Origin: Paraescarpia echinospica | Taxonomy: Eukaryota; Annelida; Polychaeta; Sabellida; Siboglinidae | Direction: 5' to 3' | NCBI GenBank assembly: GCA_020002185.1 | Contig: CM034544.1 | Location: 36,604,253-36,668,252, forward strand | DNA length: 64,000 bases | Shown: piece by piece, positions 54,644 to 64,000 of the stretch | Numbering within the stretch: position 1 is the stretch's first letter | How the letters are laid out: each line of letters starts with the position of its first letter | Program-made: the position numbers and the translations under genes | Notes under the pieces: generated by a model | What the model was told of the DNA's origin: nothing | What the model saw: the letters and a program-made list of their open reading frames with translations, nothing else | The model's database searches: none

Positions 54644-56610
54644 AGTGGATTCTCATACAGAGGTAGTAGTGTAGTGGTTAGAGCAGCGGACTCTCATTCA
54701 AGAGGTGGGAGCGTAGTGACTAGGCAGTGGACTCTCATACAGATGTGGTAGTGTAGTGTTTGAGCAGTGGACTCTGATACCAGAGGCGGGAGTGTAGTGG
54801 TTAGAGCAGTGGGCTCTCTTACCAGAGGTGGTAGTACAGTTGTTAGGACTCCCATACCAGAGGTGGTAGTGTAGAGCTTAGGGCAGTGGACTCTCGTACA
54901 AGCTCGTACAACAGGTGGTGGTGTAGTGGTTAGAGCAGTGGCGTCTTATACCAGAGGTGGTAGAGTAGTGGTTAGTGCTCTCATACTGAGGTGGTAGTGT
55001 AGTGGTTAGAGCAGTGGACTCTCGTACAAGAGGTGGTAGTGTAGTGGTCAGAGTAGTGGCCTCTTATACCTGAGGTGATAGTGTAGTGGTTAGTGCTCTC
55101 ATACAGAGGTGGTAGTTTAGCGGTTAGGGCAGAAGACTCTCGTACCAGAGGTGGTAGTGTAGTGGTTAGAGCAGTGCACTCTCAAATAGAGGTGGTAGTG
55201 TAGTGGTTAGAGCAGTATAGTCCCTCTTCTGTTTGACGGGCACTTTTTTCGACACCAACTTGCGCAGATTGTTGCTGTATTTCGCCAGCACTTTTTTCTG
55301 TTTCGCCGATAATTTCACGTTCTCGCTCAAAATGTTGTACGCGCAGTCGCGCAGACTACAGATGAGATCGGAATCCGCGTGGGTGATCACGGCTTTTTTT
55401 CAGATCCGCATTCCTCTTGTATCTACGCAACAGATTCAGGGCCAGGATGTGCCTCTTGACGCGCTCTGTCATCCTGACGAATGACGTCGGCCGCGACGCG
55501 CTCCTCTTTTCATACTTTAACTCCACTTCACTAGATGTCAGCACTACTAAAAAATAGTCACTATGTATACTGTATGTAATTGGACACATAAAAACATACT
55601 CACTATATACACTGTATGTATGTGGACATCTAAAAAAATAGTCGCTATATATACTGTATGTAGTTGGACACCTAAAAACATACTCACTATATACACTGTA
55701 TATATTTGCATACCTGTTAGGGCTCTCATACGAGATGTGGTAGTGTATTGCTTAGGGCAGTGGACTCTCGTAAAAAAGGTGGTGGTGTAGTTGTTAGAGC
55801 AGTGGCGTCTTATTCCAGAGTTGTAGTGTAGTGGTTAGTGCTCTCATACTGAGGTGGTCGTGTAGTGGTTAGAGCAGTGAATTCTCATACCAGAGGTGTT
55901 AGTGTAGTGCTTAGGGCAGTGGACACTCGTGCAAGAGGTGGTATTGTAGTGGTTAGAGCAGTGGCCTTTTATACCAGAGGTGATAGTTTAGCGGTTAGGA
56001 CAGAAGACTCTCGTAACTGAGGTGGTAGTGTAGTGGTTAGAGCAGTGCACTCTCAAACAGAGGTGGTAGTGTAGTGGTTAGAGCATTGGGCTCTCTTACC
56101 AGAGGTGGTAGTACAGTTTTTAGGGCTCTCATACCAGAGGTGGTAGTGATGTGCTTAGGGCAGTGGACTCTCGTACAAAAGGTGGTGGTGTAGTGGTTAG
56201 AGCAGTGGCGTCTTATTCCAGAGTTGTAGTGTAGTGGTTAGTGCTCTCATACTGAGGTGGTCGTGTAGTGGTTAGAGCAGTGAATTGTCATACCAAAGGT
56301 GGTATTGTAGTGCTTAGGTCAGTGGAATCTCGTACAAGAAGTGGTAGTGTAGAGGATAGAGCAGTGGCCTCTTATACCAGAAGTGATAGTGTAGTGGTTA
56401 GTGCTCTCATACAGAGGTAGTAGTTTAGCGGTTAGGGCAGAAGACTCTCGTACCAGAGGTGGTAGTGTAGTGGTTAGAGCAGAGCTCTCTCTAATAGAGG
56501 TGGTAGTGTAGTAGTTAGAGCAGCGGACTCTCATTTGAAAAGATGGTAGTGTAGTGGCTAGGGCAGTGGATTCTCTTACATAGGTGGTCGTGTAGTGTTT
56601 GAGCAGTGGA
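54644..56610 (+). repeat. tRNA-half-like satellite, unit C
   Basis: Same satellite, missing about 2.3 kb relative to unit A. Confidence 0.85.
55223..55482 (-). pseudogene. Polinton/adintovirus-type fragment, unit C
   Basis: Same fragment and frame break, with several substitutions (for example NILSENVKLS for NILRGNVKLS), making it the most diverged of the three. Confidence 0.45.
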
Positions 56611-57149
56611 CGCAAGGTATACTGCCCATTAACCAGCAATGTGTACTACACATTAACCTGCAATGTGTACTGCCCACAAACCTGCAAGGTATACTGCTAA
56701 CTAACCCGCAAGATATACAAGGTGACCGTGGGAGAACGGTGCTGGATGGGAGGTTGTTAGGCGTGGTTCAGAGGCCCACACCCCCAAAACGCCATGTGGG
56801 TCTCCGTCGTCTCATACATACCCTCTCACATACAAACACACACACGCGCGCACATGCACATACACACACAAACAAACAAACACACACGAACAGAGGCACG
56901 CATGCATGCAGGCACAAGTGTCACTGAACATGAGAAAGGGGAGAAAGAATCATACCGACATATATCCATCCGTACAACAGACAGTCATACCGACAGACAT
57001 TAATGCACACATACATCCTTACAGACAGACAGCAGACAAACGACCAAATAGGCAGACACATATAGAGAAACTCAGAGAGACAAAGAATTAGGATAACAGA
57101 TAGACAGCCAACCAAACATAGTGACAGAGAGACATACATTCACACAGAC

Positions 57150-57268
57150 ACGCAGGCACGCAGGCACGCAGGCACGCAGGCACGCAGGCACGCAGGCACG
57201 CAGGCACGCAGGCACGCAGGCACGCAGGCACGCAGGCACGCAGGCACGCAGGCACGCAGGCACGCATA
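57150..57268. repeat. GCACGCAG octanucleotide microsatellite, unit C
   Basis: Same 8-bp unit, slightly more copies than in unit A. Confidence 0.95.
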
Positions 57269-57606
57269 TACACAGACACACAGACATACAGACAGGCAGA
57301 AGCACACACCCACGCACACACACTCACGAGCACGTGCACGCGTACGCGCAAACGCACACGAGCACATACAAAAAACACTCATACACACATACACACAACC
57401 AAGCGGATAAACTAACACACATATAACTGCCACCACAAACACTAAAATAGCGTTCATAGGAACGAACCAATGCGTGTTGCATGCATATTAACAATTGGTA
57501 TATTTATAAACAACAATAAATATTCACAATGTTATTATCTTGCTTGACCAATGACTTTCAAAGACAGTAACTTTAACAATATGTTCATATCCGACCAAAC
57601 TTTTAC

Positions 57607-57676
57607 CTGTCTTAAACACAACAACAAATAATTGTCGCCACAATGGCACTGCGTTATTCCAAACTCGACAAAACAT
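57607..57676 (-). pseudogene. Diverged duplicate of the signal-peptide exon
   Basis: From ATG at 57676 to donor ACAG/GTAAAA is 70 bp, the same length and phase 1 as the exon at 58594-58663. The downstream intron start is also similar (TGAACATATTG in both). The encoded N-terminus is MFCRVWNNAVPLWRQLFVVV, hydrophobic but less like a cleavable signal. No TATA box was recognised upstream. It may be an alternative first exon or a decayed copy. Confidence 0.4.
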
Positions 57677-58135
57677 ACTCGCATATACGAATACAAGAAA
57701 CTGGAATCCATATGTTGCAGTCCAGCATTCTTTTGAGATTATACACATATAATCATGTACGGCTGTATACATGTTATAGTTGTCTGTCAAATGTGCAGAT
57801 AGAGTAACTTGTTCCTGTGTTTCCTTGTTCAAGAATATCGCAAGTAGGTAGCAAGTATATCCTTTATGATATACTTAACTGAACAACTAAACCTACCGTA
57901 TTTACGGTATGCAATGGGACACTTTAAAATAAATCAATTATCAGCTGTCGCAAAACATACCGTGCATACAAAAAATATCAGATTCACTGTCACGATACTA
58001 AGGGACGCGAAAGAGTGCTGACATCATGTCGTCCTTGTCTATTACCCTGCTACTAACTACTTTGGAGTGTCTCAAGGGCCCTCCCTATATCCCGTGTGTC
58101 AGAATAGATACGGACAAAATAATTGTATTAATTAA

Positions 58136-58277
58136 GGTGTCCCAAAATATACGGAACAGAATTTTTTTTATTTGTCTAGATTTGTATGGTGTCCCAAAAC
58201 ATACGGTGTCCCAAAACATACGGTGTCCCAAAACATACGGTGTCCCAAAACATACGGTGTCCCAATACATACGGTCA
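58136..58277. repeat. 17-bp tandem repeat
   Basis: Five consecutive GGTGTCCCAAAACATAC units at 58188-58273, and a solitary diverged copy at 58137-58155. It lies in the presumed first intron of the secreted gene. Confidence 0.92.
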
Positions 58278-58593
58278 TTACGGCACGCATAAAGAAATAT
58301 GTCAAGTTCCTTATTACAGATTGTTTGCATTACACATCAACTAGGGTGCATAACAATTAGAACTTTCATACATAGATACACCAAGGAACAGCTTGAAAAT
58401 GGTATAATATATCACATGTGTTATATTAATACTTGATTTCTTATAATTTAACCTTACTTGCGCAGAATAGTTCACATAAGAACCAACTCTTTACAGACTT
58501 AAAACTATAGGAATATCGTAGCATCGACACCGCGCGATAAAGCTACAGTTACTTTCGACCTACCAATATGTTCACTCCCGATCAAATTCTTAC

Positions 58594-58663
58594 CTGACGT
58601 TAGCGCGACAGCAAGAATTGCCACAGCAAAGACATTGCGTTGTAAAGTCGTCGATGACGTCAT
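58594..58663 (-). CDS. Signal-peptide first exon of the secreted TSP1/CILP-like gene
   Basis: ATG at 58663 begins MTSSTTLQRNVFAVAILAVA followed by LTSG, a typical signal peptide with a hydrophobic core and small residues near a cleavage site. The donor is excellent (TCAG/GTAAGA at 58594/58593). The coding part is 70 bp, so the exon ends in phase 1, exactly matching the phase 1-1 TSP1 exons downstream on the same strand. A TATA box lies about 80 bp upstream. An in-frame upstream start at 58699 would add 12 residues, but the 58663 start gives the better signal peptide. Linkage to the TSP1 exons is inferred from strand, order and phase. Confidence 0.6.
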
Positions 58664-58740
58664 GGTTTCTTGAACTTCGGATAGTTGAACGACACTCACC
58701 GATCGTGAGGCGTATGTCCACAGTCACGTCACCGGTTTGT

Positions 58741-58747
58741 TATATAC
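58741..58747 (-). promoter_or_regulatory. TATA box upstream of the signal-peptide exon
   Basis: Minus-strand GTATATAAC, followed by GGTGACGTGAC (a CRE-like core) and then the ATG about 80 bp downstream. Confidence 0.5.
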
Positions 58748-58799
58748 ACGTACGAGACTCGACGACTAAGGAGTGACTTGATGACACATGACAGTGACG

Positions 58800-59265
58800 C
58801 ATACAAAAATGGGAGGGACTTTAGGTGAGATAACATCTATATAATAATTGCCTGTCCATGTTTTTGGTATGCATCCGTTGCCAAAAATATCACTCGCGGG
58901 TGACAACAGAATAAAAAAAAACATTACTGGCTGTCATGTCACCATGCTCCTGGGCAGGCATACCTGTTTGCTGCTGGGTGCGCCAATGGGTAAAGCATTC
59001 AACTGAACATTTTTTAACTGAGCAATTCTCGCATCTCAACAACCTACCAGTACTTAGAAAACTGACAACACGGTGGTCTAACATTGTGACACGAAACAGT
59101 GATGAATTACCATTGTTTGTTTAATTAAACTGACACTTTGTTGTATGCTAACAAATAGTCAACACAGTGTTGGCGATATTATAAAATGATGTTATAAGTA
59201 TAAAGTGTATATATTTTCTAATATATTGACAGTCTTTGTGTGCTTCAATGAACAGCTATTTATAT

Positions 59266-59307
<42 letters not shown>

Positions 59308-61160
59308 ATATATATTTTGCCAGATGTGTAATTGCAATATTCCATCACATCATGACATTCAACAAATATTAATAACGAGATAGTAACAAAATGGTGCGTT
59401 TAAATATAAATTGTAAATCTTGTCTAGCATTTTGACAGCCCAAATGTGCTACAGTGAACCTCACACACACACGCACACGCACACGCACACGCACACGCAC
59501 ACGCACACGCACATCATTAACTGACACATATAGCAAACAAAAACAAATCGTGCTTGATGTTTGCTGTGAATGGTGGATGCCTGCGATTTCGGCAACATTC
59601 CTTCTGTCTGTGTGATTGTTTGATGACCCGCACCTAGTACGTTTTTAACTTGGGAGCGACTTGTCACGACACGGCCGTCTCACAATTACCTAAACCGGAA
59701 CAGCGAGACGTTCTAATCATTCCACATCAACAACTTAGCGGGTGTAGTTTTTTCTAGGAAAACAAGCGATCTTGTATGTGAAGCTGTTGTTAAAAACACC
59801 AAAATATGAACAATTTGTCATTAATATTTATATCGATTGAGTTAACGTCTACGAGCTGACTGGTAAACCCATTGACCTATATGGATATGGATGTTTTCTT
59901 CAAAAAGTGCCTACAGTAACAACCAACATAACATTACTTGCAGTTGCTATGACATTCAACAAAGATTACGTTCTGTTTCCAGACACACCGTTTTTAAGCT
60001 AAGAACCTGGCAGATAATGTGTCCAAAGCTACTGTTTTTGCACACATGTGTAATACTAGTCTTCATTCGTCTTCTTCGGTGTATTTTATGTACAGATTTG
60101 TGATGTAGGCCTCATAATGATGTTTGTGACGCCAGACTACCTAGGAAAGACAAGGGCGCCTTTGTAATCACGTCGAAGAAAGGTAGTGCTTTGTTATTAC
60201 ATCCGGGAACACTCCATTCATCAAGAGTGTGGTAGTTTCGTGAACAGTCATACTTCTATAAAAAGTGTCATGCAGTAAGAGCACGCACCTGTCCGTGTGT
60301 CGAGCATGACACGTGCATGTCTACCTACATGTATATAATGTACGTGGGAAAGTGCGTGTAGAAGCGGATGTGCACTCGCTGCAGAGGGCATGCCTGTGTG
60401 TGTGTGCGTGAGTGCCTGATTGCGTGTATGCGTGAGTGCGTATGAGTGTATGTGTCCGTGTCTGCGTGTGTATGTGTCCGCGCGTGCAAGAGTGGACGCG
60501 TGCATGTACGTACATTAATATGTGTGCGTGTGTGCGTCCTGATGGATTACTCGCATGTCACTGTGTTTACTTCCACACATACATCCATCTAATTACTAGT
60601 AAAATACGTCACATGTTATTTATACAGTACTTCATTCTAGGTGCGGCGGTAGTCAGCCATCTATATACTAGTCCCTAAATAAATCATCTTTGTTTGGGTG
60701 AATCGTTTGGCACTCCCGTGGTTACGTAATTATGACGGTCGACAACTGTAACGAATTATGCACTCATCTGTACGAACGTGGCCATTTGTATGTGCTCGAA
60801 TGCATAATTGCATACACACAAACAGTTTAAGTGGAAAGTAAATCGTACATTCTGTTTTCACTAAAATCTAAAGAAATACGGCACGTGATTTGAATATTTT
60901 CAATTAGAACCAGTTATTGATTTAAATGATGTCCGTACAACTTATAAGAACATTCATTTGTTTTATGGAAATAAATTACACATTGGGAAAGAAAAGTAAA
61001 CATATTTCGTGACACAAGAATACTGCCTACCTCTGTTGCTAATAGGGATACCAATGACGTTTCTAATGTAAAATTCAACAAAATAGCAAAGGGCAAATGC
61101 TTGTAGAAGAAACCGATCTTGTCGTATACAAGTACCAGCAGGAATAGGCGTCCGAGGAGA
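58800..61160. other. Spacer with simple repeats, no confirmed gene
   Basis: Contains (TA)n at 59258-59318, CACACG repeats at 59461-59513, and a TG/CG-rich degenerate tract at 60395-60530. Short frames have no recognisable motif. Confidence 0.4.
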
Positions 61161-61179
61161 AAGCAACCTAGGAGGAAAA

Positions 61180-61221
61180 CTTTAACACACAAACACAACA
61201 TATACACACACACAAACCACA

Positions 61222-61308
<87 letters not shown>

Positions 61309-61463
61309 ACACTCACACACATACAAACATATACACACACAAGCACACACACACGCACTTGGGCACACACACACATTCACACACACTCACAAACTCACCC
61401 ACACACCCACACACCCACACACCCACACACCCACACACCCACACACCCACACACCCACACATA
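61180..61463. repeat. CA microsatellite grading into CACACCCA octamers
   Basis: (CA)n for about 130 bp, an irregular CA-rich stretch, then eight or so CACACCCA units. Confidence 0.95.
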
Positions 61464-61493
61464 AAAAAACTCAACAACCATGTTGAGTTTTTT
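61464..61493. other. Perfect short hairpin
   Basis: AAAAAACTCAACA and TGTTGAGTTTTTT pair perfectly (13 bp) around a 4-nt loop ACCA, directly after the CA-rich tract. The T-run resembles a pol III stop, but no pol III gene was recognised before it. Confidence 0.6.
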
Positions 61494-61499
61494 AATCTC

Positions 61500-63284
61500 A
61501 ACATGGTTCTTTGAATATATTGTGTTGGTGCTCTCACGTTTGTGAAATTTTGTCACTCAATGTCACAAATTGCTGCATCGCATTTCTCAGTTAGTAGCTC
61601 CCTATCCGTGGAGCTGTAGACTGTCGTAGCATGACCAGTCCACACAAAATGGGGCACACCTACCCAGGATATACCTAGTTTTGCAATGTTTGAGATTTGG
61701 AAAAAAATTGACTATTTCTGAGCACTTTGATATTGATGGTTATATATTTTGTACCCAGAAATACGTCATCTAGGCAGTCCTGAATATAATTAAAAACGCG
61801 TTAAACAATAACATGATTACATGCCTAATATTATAAAAAAAATTGATGTTCACATTTACCAGGTTATTTAAGCGTTCATACTATCAGACAAATTAATTAA
61901 TACAATGTTAATCAACTGATTTGGGGCACATCAAATTTCGAAAAGGCAGCTGTATTTATATATCTGATGTGCCCGAAGGGCACGTGCATGTCTTTTTACA
62001 GATCGATTCCTGTATACGAATATTGTATGCGCGCCTGTGTACAAGTGTGCAGTCATGCGTTCCCATTACCACACCTGGAATGCTTGTATACATGTCTACA
62101 TATATCCATATTGTCTTTTAAAATATATTATATTCGTGTGTCTGTACTGTGCCCGCATTTCGCAGTCGACTAGACAACGTAAAAAGAACACGTGTTCACT
62201 GCCACCATTAACAACACCGGGTGTCGAGTTATCATGAGCATGACAGAACTATCGCGGTGACAGTTAACAACCCATCCTGTCCCAGTCGTCTCTCTGTCAC
62301 CCCACCCGTACGACACCTGCTTTTGTGTCCCCCTGCCACGTAAGTGCCACCTTCGTGCCACCAACTTCAATGGCCTCGTTGTTTGTCGTTTTGAGGGCGC
62401 GATTCACCGTCTATTTGCTGGCTTTGTGCGGCGGCACTGCTTTCACGATGCTGTATCCTACCTCCCCTCTCCAGCATAGCATTCCTTTCTTGTGAGGTCG
62501 CCGCTTTTGTCGCGCTCACAAAGCCTGAAAGCGCGCTACTGGATCGCAGTCGCGTTATGCGTGCATGCTGGCTTTGTGCGTCTTTGTGGCACGGATGAAT
62601 GCTAAGTGTTTATGGGTGAACTTCGTCTTTTTCCAGCGCCGTCAAGGGGCGACCCGCTGAGTCAAATTACGCGTGGCTTTGTGCTAGAACTTGTCGGTTT
62701 CAAAGGGTCGCTTGTGAGTCGATTTCATCTGTTCACAATCGGTCTTTATTCTCCGGTGTTTATGACGTGTAATGGCTAACAACTGCGCCGCTATGGGCTC
62801 ATTCGCTAAGCTAATCGCAGTCGTGTGCAAACATTTACATAAAATCACAAAGCGCGTTATTAAAATGATTGAATGGTATGAATCAGGCGGTTGGTAGGTA
62901 GACCAAAGAAGACACAACAAAGAGAGGTGTTCTTGAGCAACGTTTCTCAAGAAGCGTACACTAGAACATAAGAAAATGTATTTGTAAAAAAGTGGCCGTC
63001 GTTCAGCTGTCAACAGTAAATAATGCAGCGCTGTTTGTTGAAAGACATATATGTAATAGGGTACTTAATCATAGAGCATGCGTATGAGTTAAATAAAAAC
63101 GACCCAGTACCTGAACCGTTAGTGCACGACAATTTCAAGTTGAACTAAAAAGTGAGACTAGCAGTATACAGACACCACTTTGTTAACCACCCGTTTTATT
63201 GCGCGTATTTGTTACTCGGACATGTACTAAATAATTTTGTTTACCTATCAATGATAATGCTGGTGACGATGATAACTACGACGG

Positions 63285-63315
<31 letters not shown>

Positions 63316-64000
63316 AGCGACGACACTTTAGACTGTGAGCACATCTGAAGTGTTTGTCAATTGCCTATATCAATTAGGTTGGTTATTCTTAGTACACGAA
63401 CACATACATACTCCCGGCTGTAATTATCACACGTAATAACGACATCATTATTTCCTTTGTTAAACAACCAGTCGCCAGACGTCGCCTTGTCGAGTGTCGC
63501 CGCTGGTCGCGTGTGTCGCCACCGGTTTCCTTCTCCACTAATCACAACTATTAATGAGCGACGCACAGAAACACGCACTCGTCGAGTGTCGAGGGTCGCT
63601 TTGACTCTGTTCTAATTAATGCCAAGTTGATGCACTCGCCTTCGATCAGCGCCGCGTTTATTGAATGACGACAATCGCCCGCCACTTTACATGAGCAGAC
63701 GACATTCGACACACGGTCGATGACGGTCACGTGACGCGACAGATGCGCCGAAACGTAACACGTTGAAAGCGCTGGGTAACGGACGCGTTCGCACTCGAAG
63801 TGGGAGCGTTCGTGTCGCTGGTAAATTGACGATCTAACGAAACTCACGCCTTTCGTGACTAGTTATAATAAGAGCGTGCAATCTTCGAGAGCTTCGTTGG
63901 TTTTGGCTAATTACCGCAGTTGAAGTTGTATCGACACATTTGCTACTGTGCAATGTTGAACATTATGTTGTTTTGTATGTATGCATTTTAACATTTACTC
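61500..64000. other. Spacer, no confirmed gene
   Basis: A GC-richer part at 62330-62720 repeats GGCTTTGTGCG three times. A short frame from ATG near 62370 (MASLFVVLRARFTVYLLALC) could encode a membrane-anchor N-terminus, but no exon border or homology is visible. A (GGCGAC)n tract lies at 63279-63325. Confidence 0.35.
63279..63325. repeat. GGCGAC hexanucleotide repeat
   Basis: About six units of GGCGAC with a variant GACAGCGACGAC end. Confidence 0.92.

Larger units (their letters stand above)
52936..57504. repeat. Large tandem unit C (4.6 kb)
   Basis: Same order as unit A but the satellite is shortened by about 2.3 kb (junction near 55990). The LTR-like segment retains the TATA-like motif. 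The unit ends where the (TA)n of A and B is replaced by TATTTATAAACAAC. Confidence 0.95.

Noticed and set aside
62370..62501. 43-codon frame with a possible membrane anchor (MASLFVVLRARFTVYLLALC)
   Set aside because: No splice site, promoter or homology supports it; mentioned only in the spacer entry.

Overview
This is eukaryotic, animal nuclear DNA. Evidence is intron-split exons with GT/AG borders (tetraspanin loop, thrombospondin type-1, CILP-like), a tRNA-headed SINE, CR1/L2-type LINEs, LTR retrotransposons and long microsatellites (CA, TC, AT, ACT, GGT). A marine lophotrochozoan such as a mollusc is my best guess, but no diagnostic gene fixes the species. Nothing prokaryotic is present.

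Layout. (1) 1-19236 is one Ty3/gypsy element on the minus strand, of the Gmr1-like type in which integrase precedes reverse transcriptase. It has gag with a coiled-coil repeat, zinc knuckle, protease, integrase, then RT/RNase H. Frames are broken by stops and a frame change. Its 3' LTR (1-1505) runs off the left edge. Its 5' LTR (6845-7198 plus 18017-19236) is split by a 10.8-kb insertion. (2) That insertion, 7199-18016, is a giant foldback element. Two nearly identical arms of about 4.8 kb point outward from a central palindrome near 13377. Each arm carries the same 117-codon gene with a TATA box, a SERTA-domain-like protein, then a second TATA box reading into a 26-bp repeat array, then in-frame 24-bp and 52-bp repeats. 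No transposase is visible. (3) 19237-29800 holds microsatellites, a broken copy of an uncharacterised transposon-like gene, a P2X7-like zinc fragment, one good tetraspanin exon (minus strand), an hAT terminal repeat and a LINE scrap. (4) 30500-34690 is a decayed CR1/L2-like LINE plus the tail of another copy. (5) 36530-58750 looks like one secreted extracellular-matrix-type gene, mostly on the minus strand: TATA box and signal-peptide exon near 58.6 kb, three tandem copies of a phase 1-1 thrombospondin type-1 exon, and a C-terminal exon at 36.8-37.1 kb. A CILP-like middle exon with a furin site lies between them on the opposite strand. (6) The three TSP1 exons ride in three tandem 4.6-7.2 kb units (39144-57504). 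Each unit also holds a SINE, an LTR-like end, a satellite of about 42-bp units resembling half a tRNA, and a frameshifted fragment of a Polinton/adintovirus-type small protein. (7) 58.8-64.0 kb is mostly unannotatable sequence with microsatellites.

The two most interesting systems are the SERTA-carrying foldback element and the TSP1-exon/tRNA-half satellite multiplication. All family assignments come from reading translations by eye; no database search was possible.
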